Source: Acidobacteriaceae bacterium KBS 89 (GTDB taxonomy: Bacteria; Acidobacteriota; Terriglobia; Terriglobales; Acidobacteriaceae). Taken from it: a DNA stretch of 64,000 nt. This document shows, in pieces, positions 51,582-60,276 of this stretch (positions are counted from its first letter, which is position 1; every line of letters starts with the position of its first letter). The notes under the pieces were generated by a model, which did no database searches, was not told the DNA's origin, and worked only from the letters and a program-made list of their open reading frames with translations. The position numbers and the translations under genes are program-made. The stretch covers positions 310,001-374,000 of the forward strand of contig KB906755.1 in NCBI GenBank assembly GCA_000381605.1, in the 5' to 3' direction.

Positions 51582-53294
51582 ATGCATACCTCAGTGCAAC
51601 AACGAGGTATCGCCGTGTCCATTCAGAGAAACTTTGTTCTTGATTCACCCGCTCTTCGTGAACTGGTTGCAGGGGTGATCAGCCGCCGCGCCTTACGGCT
51701 AACCTTCCTCCTGGCGCTCTCTATTACCCGGTTCGGCCTAGCCCAGATCGACACCTCCAGCGTTGCGCCTCACCGCTACCTCGTCCTCTACCGCAACGCC
51801 ACCATCCCGGGCGACGCTGAAGCCCACGTCGCCTCAGCCGGTGCCCATCTCATCCGGCGCAATGAGCACTTCGGGATCGCAGCCGTCGAATCCAGAATCC
51901 CCGAGGACGACGCCAGCACCCTGCGCCGCCTTGCCTCCCAACCCAACGTCGCCTACGTCCTTCACGACCCCATCGTCTCCGCCCATCGCCTCCGCCTTCA
52001 GGCCATCACTCCGGCCTCAGTTAGCGTCAACGTAGCCGGACAATCCCCCAGTGGGTACACGTCCATCGGCAGACTCCCGACCCGCGGCCCAATCCTCGCC
52101 ACGCTCCCCGCCATCCCAACCCCGCCGCCACCTCCGCCATACGACACCTACTACACCACCCCGCAAAGCTGGGCCGTCCAACAGGTAGGCGGGTACGGCA
52201 ACAAAGTCCCCGGCGGCCCTGCGCATGGCCCCTGGGACACCACCATGGGCAAAGGCGTCCGCATCGCCATCATCGACAGCGGTGTCGACCAGACCCATCC
52301 CGACATCGCCCCGAACCTCGCCCTCAACCTTACCGAGATCGACCAGTCCGCCTACCCCAGCGCCTGTGACGATGGCACTCCGCAAGACCAGGAAGGCCAC
52401 GGCACCTGGACAGCCTCCCTCGCCGCAGCCGCTCTTGGTCCCGGAACCGGACAGCTCATCGGCGTGGCCCCGGCCGCGACCATCCTCAACATCAAGGTTC
52501 TCCAACGCATGCCTGCCACCATCTCCGGCGCCACCACTCTCGCGCAACAGTGCGAAGGCGGTGAGGCCAGCGGCCTCCTCAGCTGGGTCATGCAAGGCAT
52601 CGAGGACGCCATCACCAATCGAGCCGACGTCATCAGTCTCTCCCTCGGCGCTACCGCCGACCTGTCCACGGGAGATGGTGCCGGCCTCCTCGCCGCCTTC
52701 AATCGCATCACCTACGCTGCCACCCAGGCCAACATCGTTCTCGTCGCCTCCGCCGGCAACGACGGCTTCGACCTCTCCAACCCTCGCTACGTCGAGCTCC
52801 CCGCCCAGTCTCGGGGTGTTCTGGCCATCGTCGCTTCGACCAACCCGGCCTGTGCCCAGAACACCACCCCTGGTGCCATTTGCGGTCCTGGCCCCGTCAC
52901 CCTCGCCTATTACAGCAATTACGGCGCGCCCCTCAACGCCCTCGCTGCCCCTGGCGGCAGCTACCCCGACGGCGGCGAAATGTCCGTCAGCGGCTGGATT
53001 CGAGGGGCATGCAGTTCAGGTAAACCCAACACCCTCGATGGTCTCCCCTCGGACAACTCCCACAGCTACGGCTGCTTCAACCTGGGCCACACCCCCTACG
53101 TCCAGGCCATGGGAACAAGCGCCTCCGCTCCATTGGCCGCCGGTGTCGCCGCATTGCTCCGCGCCGCCCATCCAGACTGGACCGCCGCCGACATCGTCAC
53201 CCTCATGCGAAGTTCCGCCGTCGCCACACCCAGCCTCCCCTTCCCACCGATTGGCGCTGTTTCAGCTCTAACGCAAACCCCACCAGCGCCTTAA
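51582..53294 (+). CDS. S8 family serine peptidase (subtilase), secreted
   Basis: The 570-residue protein has a hydrophobic signal at about 36-54 (LRLTFLLALSITRFGLAQ), an inhibitor_I9-like propeptide (about 60-130), a Pro-rich linker, then the subtilase domain. The catalytic Asp is near 232 (IAIIDSGVD), the His near 273 (GHGTWTAS), the oxyanion Asn near 393 (SAGNDG) and the Ser near 513 (GTSASAPLAAG). It has seven Cys in the catalytic half. A GTG at 51675 would give a more typical signal peptide, so the true start may be there. Its 208-base upstream gap is shared with hppA. Confidence 0.92.
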   Translation: MHTSVQQRGIAVSIQRNFVLDSPALRELVAGVISRRALRLTFLLALSITRFGLAQIDTSSVAPHRYLVLYRNATIPGDAEAHVASAGAHLIRRNEHFGIAAVESRIPEDDASTLRRLASQPNVAYVLHDPIVSAHRLRLQAITPASVSVNVAGQSPSGYTSIGRLPTRGPILATLPAIPTPPPPPPYDTYYTTPQSWAVQQVGGYGNKVPGGPAHGPWDTTMGKGVRIAIIDSGVDQTHPDIAPNLALNLTEIDQSAYPSACDDGTPQDQEGHGTWTASLAAAALGPGTGQLIGVAPAATILNIKVLQRMPATISGATTLAQQCEGGEASGLLSWVMQGIEDAITNRADVISLSLGATADLSTGDGAGLLAAFNRITYAATQANIVLVASAGNDGFDLSNPRYVELPAQSRGVLAIVASTNPACAQNTTPGAICGPGPVTLAYYSNYGAPLNALAAPGGSYPDGGEMSVSGWIRGACSSGKPNTLDGLPSDNSHSYGCFNLGHTPYVQAMGTSASAPLAAGVAALLRAAHPDWTAADIVTLMRSSAVATPSLPFPPIGAVSALTQTPPAP

Positions 53295-53356
53295 CTGCAA
53301 ATATTCCAGCAACACTTGCATAGAAGTTTCCCGCCACCTCCGAGGCCAAGCCTGCC

Positions 53357-53740
53357 TTACCCTTTCATCCGCTCCTTCACACTATGAGCCAGCTTCTCGA
53401 TCTCTTCAGCCTTCTTGATAACATCAACCGACAAGATCCCCTTGTCCGTCTTGTCGACCTGCTGTTTCAGGTCAGTCGCCAACTCAAGTAGCTTGTCCGT
53501 GTCCGCCACCAGCCGCTTCTGCCGGTCATTGTTCCGCGCCTTCTCCTGCTGTTCTGCACGATGCGGGTCGGTCGGGTACGGGTTGGGGTCCGCGGGGTTG
53601 TTGCTGCCCCCCGGTTTTGGCGGAAATCCGGGCGTCTGACGCCCCTGCCCGGGTGTCGGAAACATCTGTCCCCCGCTCACCCCCACAGCACCCGATGTCA
53701 TCAATACCATTCCAACCATCGCGACTCGAAGTATCCTCAT
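53357..53740 (-). CDS. Small secreted protein with C-terminal coiled coil
   Basis: The 127-residue product has a hydrophobic N-terminus (VAMVGMVLMTSGAVGVSG) that can act as a signal peptide, a Pro/Gly/Asn-rich stretch (about 30-60), then a charged helical region (about 65-127, RQKRLVADTDKLLELATDLKQQVD...KKAEEIEKLAHSVKERMKG) likely to form a coiled coil. Unrecognised; similar small coiled-coil secreted proteins are common in Acidobacteriota. It lies between the subtilase and MscS genes, convergent with the former. Function unknown. Confidence 0.75.
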   Translation of the reverse strand: MRILRVAMVGMVLMTSGAVGVSGGQMFPTPGQGRQTPGFPPKPGGSNNPADPNPYPTDPHRAEQQEKARNNDRQKRLVADTDKLLELATDLKQQVDKTDKGILSVDVIKKAEEIEKLAHSVKERMKG

Positions 53741-53858
53741 ATCGTCCCCCGGTTCCGCACGCAGGCGGCCCTTTTATCTGGCTCTCCTGCTGGAATTGCA
53801 TCTTAACAAACAGCTGACGCATTCTGTTCTAGCATCCCGAAAGCGAGACGTCGTAATC

Positions 53859-54797
53859 ATGCTCCTTCTGGCACTGGCCCTGCAAGATCAACCTACCGGC
53901 GTCTTCAGGACCGTCGAGCAAAAGTGGCATAGCGACATTATCCTCATCATTCAGAACAACCTACCCAAATTCCTCACTATCCTTCTCATCGTCTTCCTCC
54001 TCCACCGTATCGTCCTGTTCTTCGTCAAGCGTCTCCGCCGAAGCGCCGACCACCAGGTCGCTAACTTTCACCGCGCCGCCCAACTCCGCACCATGGCGGC
54101 CATCATTCGAGCCACCTCCTACTCCATCTTCGGTTTCATCATCTTTCTCCAAATCCTCAACCTCCTCAACATCCCCTACCAGCCACTGCTTGCCTCCGCC
54201 GGAATCATTGGCGTAGCCGTCGGCCTTGGCGCACAGAGCATCTTCAAGGACATGCTCAACGGCATCTTTATCCTTGTCGAAGACCAATACAACGTAGGAG
54301 AAGTCGTCAACATCGCTGGACTCAAGGGCACCGTCGAAGACCTTTCGCTCCGCCGCACCAGCCTTCGCGACGCCGACGGCACTCTCTACATCATCCCCAA
54401 CAGTCAGATCGCAACCGTCTCCAACCTCTCACGCGACTTCTCCATCGCCACCTTGAACGTCAGCGTCGACGCGAGCGCCAACCCCGACAAAGTCATTACC
54501 CTGCTCAAAAGAGTTGCAACCGACGTCCGGAACGACCCCGCTTTTAAGGACATCGCCATCGCCGACCCCGTCATCCTCGGCGTCGACAAGATCGATGGCC
54601 GCGCCGTCACATACCCCGTGCAGATTCGGGTCCGAGTCAACCAGCGCGACGGCGTCCTCCGCGAACTGCGCCGCCGCATTATCCTCGCCTTTGAAAAGGA
54701 CGGAATCCCCCTCGGCAACGACCCCGCCAACATGCTCATCCTACGTGCCCCGAACCCCACCGCCCCACCAGCGCAGCAACCCCTGATCGACAGTTAG
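53859..54797 (+). CDS. MscS-type mechanosensitive ion channel
   Basis: The 312-residue protein has three membrane helices (about 35-50, 75-100, 110-130). The pore-lining and beta-domain signature is GVAVGLGAQSIFKDMLNGIFILVEDQYNVGEVV, followed by the MscS beta domain (GTVEDLSLRRTSLRDADGTLYIIPNSQI) and a C-terminal alpha/beta domain. It releases solutes under osmotic downshock at the cytoplasmic membrane. I chose the ATG at 53859; a TTG at 53796 would add 21 polar residues. No strong ribosome binding site is seen for either. Confidence 0.93.
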   Translation: MLLLALALQDQPTGVFRTVEQKWHSDIILIIQNNLPKFLTILLIVFLLHRIVLFFVKRLRRSADHQVANFHRAAQLRTMAAIIRATSYSIFGFIIFLQILNLLNIPYQPLLASAGIIGVAVGLGAQSIFKDMLNGIFILVEDQYNVGEVVNIAGLKGTVEDLSLRRTSLRDADGTLYIIPNSQIATVSNLSRDFSIATLNVSVDASANPDKVITLLKRVATDVRNDPAFKDIAIADPVILGVDKIDGRAVTYPVQIRVRVNQRDGVLRELRRRIILAFEKDGIPLGNDPANMLILRAPNPTAPPAQQPLIDS

Positions 54798-54864
54798 CTG
54801 TCGAACGCAACCTATCCGCGATATCGTTTTAGAGTTACCTCCTCCTACAAGGAGCAATCCTGCT

Positions 54865-56229
54865 TTGATCAAATCCGTGTGCCGCATCGGACGTTGTGCC
54901 CTCTTGTTGACGATCGTCGCAAGCGATATCACCGCGCAGCCCGCGTCGGATGCAAGCGCGCGAAGACCTCACGTCATCATCATCACAATCGACGGCTTCC
55001 CGGCGCGTGCTCTCAAAGACCCGCAGCTCCCCATGCCAACGCTGCGATCGCTTATCTCGTCAGGCGCGGTCTCCAGCGGAATGCTGCCTATCAATCCCAC
55101 CGTCACCTGGCCAAATCACACCACCATCATCACTGGCGTCAACGCAAGTCAGCACTTTGTCATGGCAAACGGCCTGATCGTCCTTCCACCCGACGGCTCC
55201 GCGCTGAAAGTTGAGCCCTGGGTCGACAAAGACAAACTGGTTCACGCTCGCACTCTCTACGACGCCGCTGCGGAGACGGGCCTCACTACCGGCCAGGTCG
55301 ACTGGGTCGCAATCTACGGAGCAAACAACGTCCGCTGGCAATTTGCCGAAAAGCCCGACGTCAACGACGACATCCCGAAAGAATTAATCGCCCGAGGCCT
55401 CGTCACACACGATCAGATCGAACATTTCTCCCAAAATAGCAGTTCCGCATGGCGCGACCAGGTGTGGACAGATGCCGCCGTCGACATCATCGAAAAGCAC
55501 TCGCCCGACCTCATGCTCTTTCATCTTCTCGCCACGGATTCCATCCAGCATCAATACGCGCCACTCACACCCGCTGCGTACTCCGCCTACGCTTACGCCG
55601 ACCTTTGCCTTGCACGTATCGTCGAGGCGGCCCGCGCCGCCGGCACACTCGATCAAACCACTTTCTTTATCCTTTCCGATCACGGTTTCGCCACCTCCAC
55701 CCACACCATCAGCCCGAACGTCGCCCTCATCAATCAAGGCCTGATCCAAAAGAAGGGCGACAGCTACACCGGCAGCGCGTGGGTCAAGGCCGAAGGCGGT
55801 GTCGCCGAATTATTCATTCGCGATGCAAGCCGCCGTGCCGAACTCGTTCCCAAACTGAAGGCGTACTTTGCCACCGTTGCCGGCATTGAGCACGTCTACA
55901 CGAATCAGGAGGAGCTCGCTCTCGGCCTGCCGGCCGAAGCCAACACCGATCAGGCCCCACAGCTCTACCTCGCCGCAGCTCCCGGCTACTCTTTCAGCGA
56001 CGACACGACCGGCGAGCTGACCCGCACCAACCCACCAGGCGGCGTACACGGCTACCTCAACAGCATGTCCGACATGGAAGCTCTCTTCGTGGCTTCAGGA
56101 GCCGCGATCAAGCCCGGCATCGTCCTCGGCCCCATACCCAATCTCAGAGTCGCGCCCACGGTAGCCAAAATACTTGGGCTTCAACTGCCCGATGCAAAAC
56201 AACCTCCCCTGCTGGAAATTCTGCGATAG
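54865..56229 (+). CDS. Type I phosphodiesterase/nucleotide pyrophosphatase-like (alkaline phosphatase superfamily)
   Basis: The 454-residue protein has a signal peptide (CALLLTIVASDITAQP). Metal and nucleophile motifs of the NPP family follow: VIIITIDGFPARAL with a metal Asp, TVTWPNHTTIITGV with the Thr nucleophile and Asn, FHLLATDSIQHQYAP with Asp and His, and ILSDHGFATSTH. It would hydrolyse phosphodiester or pyrophosphate bonds in the periplasm. The start is a TTG at 54865, with AAGGAG about 10 bases upstream. The cupin gene follows after 9 bases. Confidence 0.92.
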   Translation: MIKSVCRIGRCALLLTIVASDITAQPASDASARRPHVIIITIDGFPARALKDPQLPMPTLRSLISSGAVSSGMLPINPTVTWPNHTTIITGVNASQHFVMANGLIVLPPDGSALKVEPWVDKDKLVHARTLYDAAAETGLTTGQVDWVAIYGANNVRWQFAEKPDVNDDIPKELIARGLVTHDQIEHFSQNSSSAWRDQVWTDAAVDIIEKHSPDLMLFHLLATDSIQHQYAPLTPAAYSAYAYADLCLARIVEAARAAGTLDQTTFFILSDHGFATSTHTISPNVALINQGLIQKKGDSYTGSAWVKAEGGVAELFIRDASRRAELVPKLKAYFATVAGIEHVYTNQEELALGLPAEANTDQAPQLYLAAAPGYSFSDDTTGELTRTNPPGGVHGYLNSMSDMEALFVASGAAIKPGIVLGPIPNLRVAPTVAKILGLQLPDAKQPPLLEILR

Positions 56230-56238
56230 AGGAACCCA

Positions 56239-56598
56239 ATGCCCACACAAATCATCAGCCAGAAATCCGCCGAACACTACAAATGGGGTGGCCCTCAGGG
56301 CACCGACTGCGACGGTTGGCATCTGGTCAAAACGCCGGAGCTCAGCATCATCCAGGAACTCATGCCACCCGGCACAAGCGAGACTCGTCACTCCCACGCC
56401 CGCGCTCGCCAGTTCTTCTTCGTCCTCGATGGAGAACTAACGCTCGAAGTCGAACACCACGAATTCGTACTTCAAACTGGGGAAGGCATGGAGATATCTC
56501 CCGGACAACAGCATCAGGCGATCAATCGAAGTAAGAAATCCGTGCAGATGTTAGTGACAAGCCAACCACCAAGTCACGGAGACAGGATCAACGCATAG
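56239..56598 (+). CDS. Small cupin-domain protein
   Basis: The 119-residue single-domain cupin has SETRHSHARARQFFFVLDGELTLEVEHHEFVLQTGEGMEISPGQQHQ. This provides the two cupin motifs with metal ligands (His pair at about 54-56, Gln/Glu, then His near 95). AGAGGA precedes the ATG. It starts 9 bases after the phosphodiesterase stop and is probably co-transcribed. Substrate unknown; it could bind a small ligand or act as an isomerase or dioxygenase. Confidence 0.9.
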   Translation: MPTQIISQKSAEHYKWGGPQGTDCDGWHLVKTPELSIIQELMPPGTSETRHSHARARQFFFVLDGELTLEVEHHEFVLQTGEGMEISPGQQHQAINRSKKSVQMLVTSQPPSHGDRINA

Positions 56599-56654
56599 AT
56601 CGCTGCCACAAGCCGTGATGGTAGTGATGGCGGTTGCCTGGTTACCAACTCTGG

Positions 56655-57197
56655 CTAGGTCGGCAGCTTACCAACAATAAACTCTGCACGCTCCTTCGGC
56701 AAAGCTCGAGGAATCTCCACAACCTCGTATCCACAGTCTCCGTAGGCCTTGACCATCAGCCCGTACGTTCTTACTGCCTCGCCAAACGTCTGTTTGCGTT
56801 CTTCGTCCGTTGAATATATTTCCTCCCACGGTGGCGCAAGAAAGGCGTGTTCCTCGTAGCGATACATCCTGCACGCCGCCACAATCTCATCCTCCAGCGG
56901 CGATCCAATCAACCTCGCATAACAAAGCGTGTCAGGAATTCCGCGATCGAAGAAAGTAATCCCGTTCAACGCAGCGTGCTCTCGATACGAAGCAATCGAA
57001 CGCTCCAGCATCAACCTGCAATACCGTTCCCGATCACCCCACGGAAGCGCATCGCCTCCCTCCCGCGCCTGCTCTTGGATGATCCCCCGCGCCACCTCAG
57101 CTGCGCATCGAAACCCTCGCCGTTCCAGTTCGAGCAAGACTGTAGTCTTGCCCGCTCCAGGTCCGCCGCTGATCACCACCAGCCTAGAAGCATCCAC
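56655..57197 (-). CDS. P-loop ATPase (AAA_28-like)
   Basis: The 180-residue protein has Walker A GGPGAGKTT (about 11-19), a DRGIPDTLCYARL motif (about 84-96, Walker-B-like), and a small helical lid rich in Arg and Glu. This order fits the predicted ATPase/kinase group (AAA_28, DUF4180-like) that resembles nucleotide or small-molecule kinases. The start is 7 bases after the DUF255 gene stop, so the two are co-transcribed. Substrate unknown. Confidence 0.87.
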   Translation of the reverse strand: MDASRLVVISGGPGAGKTTVLLELERRGFRCAAEVARGIIQEQAREGGDALPWGDRERYCRLMLERSIASYREHAALNGITFFDRGIPDTLCYARLIGSPLEDEIVAACRMYRYEEHAFLAPPWEEIYSTDEERKQTFGEAVRTYGLMVKAYGDCGYEVVEIPRALPKERAEFIVGKLPT

Positions 57198-57204
57198 CCC
57201 AGCC

Positions 57205-59388
57205 TCACAGCGACTTGTTCATCGCTTCAATCAACTCATCCACAGTCGAGACCGGCGGCAGACAACCTTTCCCGCTGCAAACCACCGCAAAGCTTCCCTC
57301 GCCCTTCAGCCCCGGCAGATGCGGCAGCGTCTCCGCCAGCGCTCGCGGCAACGCTCCCAACTGGTCCCGCCGAAGCCGTATGACGCTCTTATTCACCGCA
57401 TACCGCGCCAGAGCCACAGCCTCAAGTCGTCGCGCCGTCGCATCGTCGCCGATCACGCAGACCTGCACCGCACGCTGCACCATCCGCTGCAGCGCCAGCC
57501 CATAGCTCGCCGCATACAGCCCAAAGTGTTCGACAACTCCGGCAAAGGTCTCCAGCGTCTCCAACGCCTTCACCGCGTAGTCCTCCCGCCCATTCAGCGC
57601 CTCCAACCTCAATAACAAAGCCGCCCCCACCGGATTCCCAGCCGGAGTGGGCGAGTCCTGCAACGGCTTCCGCCGCGTCACGAGGGCTCCCAGTCGCACT
57701 TCACCTTTCGCCGCCTCCGTATCGAAGAACCCGCAGCCCGTCGAGTCGTAAAACCTCTCCAACGCACTCTCCATAATCGATTCAGCCGCGATGTAGTACT
57801 TCATCTCACCGGTCAGCTCCCACGCATCCAGCGCCGCATGGCCCAGAAACACATAATCGTCCAGTACTCCGGCGACCTGCGCTCCATTCCCGCCCTCTTC
57901 GCCGTAAGCCACCACATGCGCCAGACCAGTCTTCGAGCTCCTCGCCTCAGCCAGCACCCGATCCAGAGACTTCAGCGCAAACGCCCGCACCTCCGGCAGA
58001 TCGAGCACCCGTCCCGCCTCAAGATAAGCCGAGATGCACATCCCATTCCAGCCCACATAGACTGTCTTGTCCACATACGGCGTAGGCCGCTTTAGTCGCG
58101 CCGCATAGAGCTTAGCCTTGGCCGAATCCAGCCGCTTCTTCGCCTCTTCAAGCGTGATCTTGTTCGCCTTCGCCACACCGTCGAGCGTCCCTCGCACATG
58201 CAGAACGTTCTTCGACGGATTGTGATGCATGTCGCCGATCTCGCCAATGTCGTAGTAGGCGCTTGCCACCGCCATCTCACCAGGAGTCAACACGACGGTC
58301 GCTTCATCCGGCGTCCACGTAAAGTAGTCACCGTCATCCTCCAGCGAATAGTCCGCGTCCTGCGAAGCGTAAAACCCACCCAGCTCCCGATCGCTCAACC
58401 ACTCATCCATCCACTGAATCGTCTCCCGCGCCACCCGCGCTGCCTCCGGCTCGACAAACGTCTGGAAGGCATGGACGTAGTTCTTCAGCAGCTCGCTGTT
58501 GTCATACGCCATCTTCTCGAAGTGCGGCACTACCCACCGGTCATCGACCGAGTAACGATGAAATCCTCCCGCAAGGTGGTCGTAGATCCCACCCTTCGAC
58601 ATCTTGGCCAGTGTCACCATCGCCGCAGTCTTCGCCGCCTCACCTACACTCTCCGCTCCGTTCACCGACACCCGCGAAGCCGCATCGAGCAACAAATCGA
58701 TCGCACCCGAATGCGGAAACTTCGGCTGCGACCCAAAGCCGCCCGATCGCGCATCGAACTGCTTCAACGCCGAATCCACCAACTTTGCCACCAACTCCGG
58801 CCCCGGATTCCCGCTCCGGCCCATGAACGATTCGTTATGCTCGATCGCCGCCATCACACTACCGGCCGAATCATTCACCTCATCCCGCCGCTTCTGAAAC
58901 GCCTCCGCCATCGTCAACAGCACCCGCGGAAATCCCGGCCGTCCATGCTGGTCTATTGGCGGAAAATAAGTCCCCCCAAAATAGGGCTTCCCTTCCGGAG
59001 TCAGAAATGCCGTTAGCGGCCACCCGCCCTGCCCACTGATCGCCGAAACCGCAGCCTGATACCGCGTATCAACATCAGGTCGTTCATCGCGGTCGACCTT
59101 CATCGCAATAAAGTGGTCGTTGATAATTCTCGCCGTCTCCGCGTTCTCATACGACTCGCGATCCATCACGTGGCACCAGTGGCACCACACCGCGCCAATA
59201 TCGAGCAGGATGGGTTTGTCCTCGGCCTTCGCCTTGGCAAACGCCTCTTCTCCCCACTCCTGCCACTGCACCGGCTGGTGCATCGCTGAACGTAAATAGG
59301 CCGAAGATGCCTTGGCCAGTGAGTTCAATTGCTCGCCACCCGGTTCCCTGTTCCCAACCTCTACGCTGCCTGTCTGTTCTTCGCTCAT
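57205..59388 (-). CDS. DUF255/YyaL-like thioredoxin-domain protein
   Basis: The 727-residue protein belongs to the YyaL/SPATA20 group. It has an N-terminal thioredoxin-like domain with WCHWCHVM (CHWC redox pair near 68-71), SGQGGWPLTAFLTP and PYFGGTYFP. A long (alpha/alpha)6 barrel (about 230-690) resembles N-acylglucosamine 2-epimerase, with GGFHRYSVDDRWVVPHFEKMAYDN. The role in bacteria is not established. Its 5' region contains a terminator-like hairpin (59458-59489). Confidence 0.93.
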   Translation of the reverse strand: MSEEQTGSVEVGNREPGGEQLNSLAKASSAYLRSAMHQPVQWQEWGEEAFAKAKAEDKPILLDIGAVWCHWCHVMDRESYENAETARIINDHFIAMKVDRDERPDVDTRYQAAVSAISGQGGWPLTAFLTPEGKPYFGGTYFPPIDQHGRPGFPRVLLTMAEAFQKRRDEVNDSAGSVMAAIEHNESFMGRSGNPGPELVAKLVDSALKQFDARSGGFGSQPKFPHSGAIDLLLDAASRVSVNGAESVGEAAKTAAMVTLAKMSKGGIYDHLAGGFHRYSVDDRWVVPHFEKMAYDNSELLKNYVHAFQTFVEPEAARVARETIQWMDEWLSDRELGGFYASQDADYSLEDDGDYFTWTPDEATVVLTPGEMAVASAYYDIGEIGDMHHNPSKNVLHVRGTLDGVAKANKITLEEAKKRLDSAKAKLYAARLKRPTPYVDKTVYVGWNGMCISAYLEAGRVLDLPEVRAFALKSLDRVLAEARSSKTGLAHVVAYGEEGGNGAQVAGVLDDYVFLGHAALDAWELTGEMKYYIAAESIMESALERFYDSTGCGFFDTEAAKGEVRLGALVTRRKPLQDSPTPAGNPVGAALLLRLEALNGREDYAVKALETLETFAGVVEHFGLYAASYGLALQRMVQRAVQVCVIGDDATARRLEAVALARYAVNKSVIRLRRDQLGALPRALAETLPHLPGLKGEGSFAVVCSGKGCLPPVSTVDELIEAMNKSL

Positions 59389-59457
59389 AGACTCTCAGTC
59401 TAGTGCAAAACCGCCTGCGGTTATGGCCGTCCAAACCGTTCAAAAAAAAGGTCGACT

Positions 59458-59489
59458 AAAAAAAGGCAGGCTTCATCCAGCCATGAAGC
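59458..59489 (-). terminator. Terminator-like hairpin upstream of the DUF255 gene
   Basis: On the minus strand, a perfect 7-bp stem (arms 59470-59476 and 59483-59489, 6-base loop) is followed by CTGCC and seven T (59464-59458), then, after GTCGACC, eight more T (59449-59442). This is a good intrinsic terminator by shape. No minus-strand gene precedes it, so it may end antisense transcripts or act as a leader attenuator for the DUF255 gene 70 bases downstream. Confidence 0.6.
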
Positions 59490-59598
59490 TGAACCTCAAC
59501 CTTTTGTGGAACTCAAGTCTAGGACATCTCTCCTAACTCAAGACGCATCTGTGTAAGCACAGGCTCGCACCCTAAAACGCCCTCACGAGGCCCGTCCA

Positions 59599-60165
59599 AT
59601 GCGAATCCGCATCCTTTGTCTCGCTGCTTCCACCCTCTTCGCGGCGTCGACCTTCGCCGCACGCGCCGACTCATACACCTTCACCATCAGCACTGGCCCA
59701 ACTAGCACCACCCCCGGAACCACCTTCGTCGTCAGCGGAACTCTCACAGGTACACCGAACCTGTCCAACCCGTCCAATCCCGCGATCGATCTAACTGACA
59801 TCACCGGTTCCGGCCAGGGTTACGCCTTCACCGGCGTTGTCCCCCTTGGTGCCAACCCGAGCATCGCCTACGACAACCTGGTCTTCACCGATCCCGACGC
59901 CGCCCACGTAGATGCACTCGGCGATCTCATAACTCTCACCAGCCCCATTGGAACCAGCCTCGCCCACGTCTACAACAACGGCACCTATCACGTCGATATC
60001 TTCGATCCGAACGATCCCGTCGATATCACTCCATTTGCGATCGAGACTTTCACCCTTACGCCCGACGCCGTGCCGGAGCCGTCCTCCTGGCTCCTCCTCG
60101 GAACTGGCATTCTAGCCTTCGCCTTCGCAACGGTAACTCGCAAGTTGGTCCCGCGGTTTCAATAA
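59599..60165 (+). CDS. PEP-CTERM sorting-domain protein
   Basis: The 188-residue protein has a signal peptide (LCLAASTLFAASTFAARADS) and a beta-rich middle (about 25-155). It ends in a classical PEP-CTERM tail: VPEPSSWLLLGTGILAFAFA followed by TRK. The tail is removed by an exosortase at the membrane, and the protein goes to the surface or exopolysaccharide. No exosortase (EpsH) gene is in the window. GAGG precedes the ATG at good distance. A strong terminator follows at 60198-60224. Confidence 0.92.
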   Translation: MRIRILCLAASTLFAASTFAARADSYTFTISTGPTSTTPGTTFVVSGTLTGTPNLSNPSNPAIDLTDITGSGQGYAFTGVVPLGANPSIAYDNLVFTDPDAAHVDALGDLITLTSPIGTSLAHVYNNGTYHVDIFDPNDPVDITPFAIETFTLTPDAVPEPSSWLLLGTGILAFAFATVTRKLVPRFQ

Positions 60166-60197
60166 AATCCGGTCCGGGACCTAAGCACATGTAGAAA

Positions 60198-60224
60198 CAG
60201 CCGGCTTCTCTTCGAAGCCGGCTG
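60198..60224 (+). terminator. Rho-independent terminator, shared by PEP-CTERM and tolC-like genes
   Basis: Arms 60198-60208 (CAGCCGGCTTC) and 60214-60224 (GAAGCCGGCTG) form a perfect 11-bp stem with a 5-base loop. CACTTTGTTTTG follows on the plus strand. Reading minus, TTTC follows the stem, so it may serve both convergent genes. Confidence 0.88.
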
Positions 60225-60276
60225 CACTTTGTTTTGACTGACTTCAGCTCAATGGGTTTCTTCCAATGATCCGTAG

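Noticed and set aside
50411-51643. Plus-strand open frame of 410 codons over hppA
   Set aside because: Arg/His-rich shadow of hppA, no domain.
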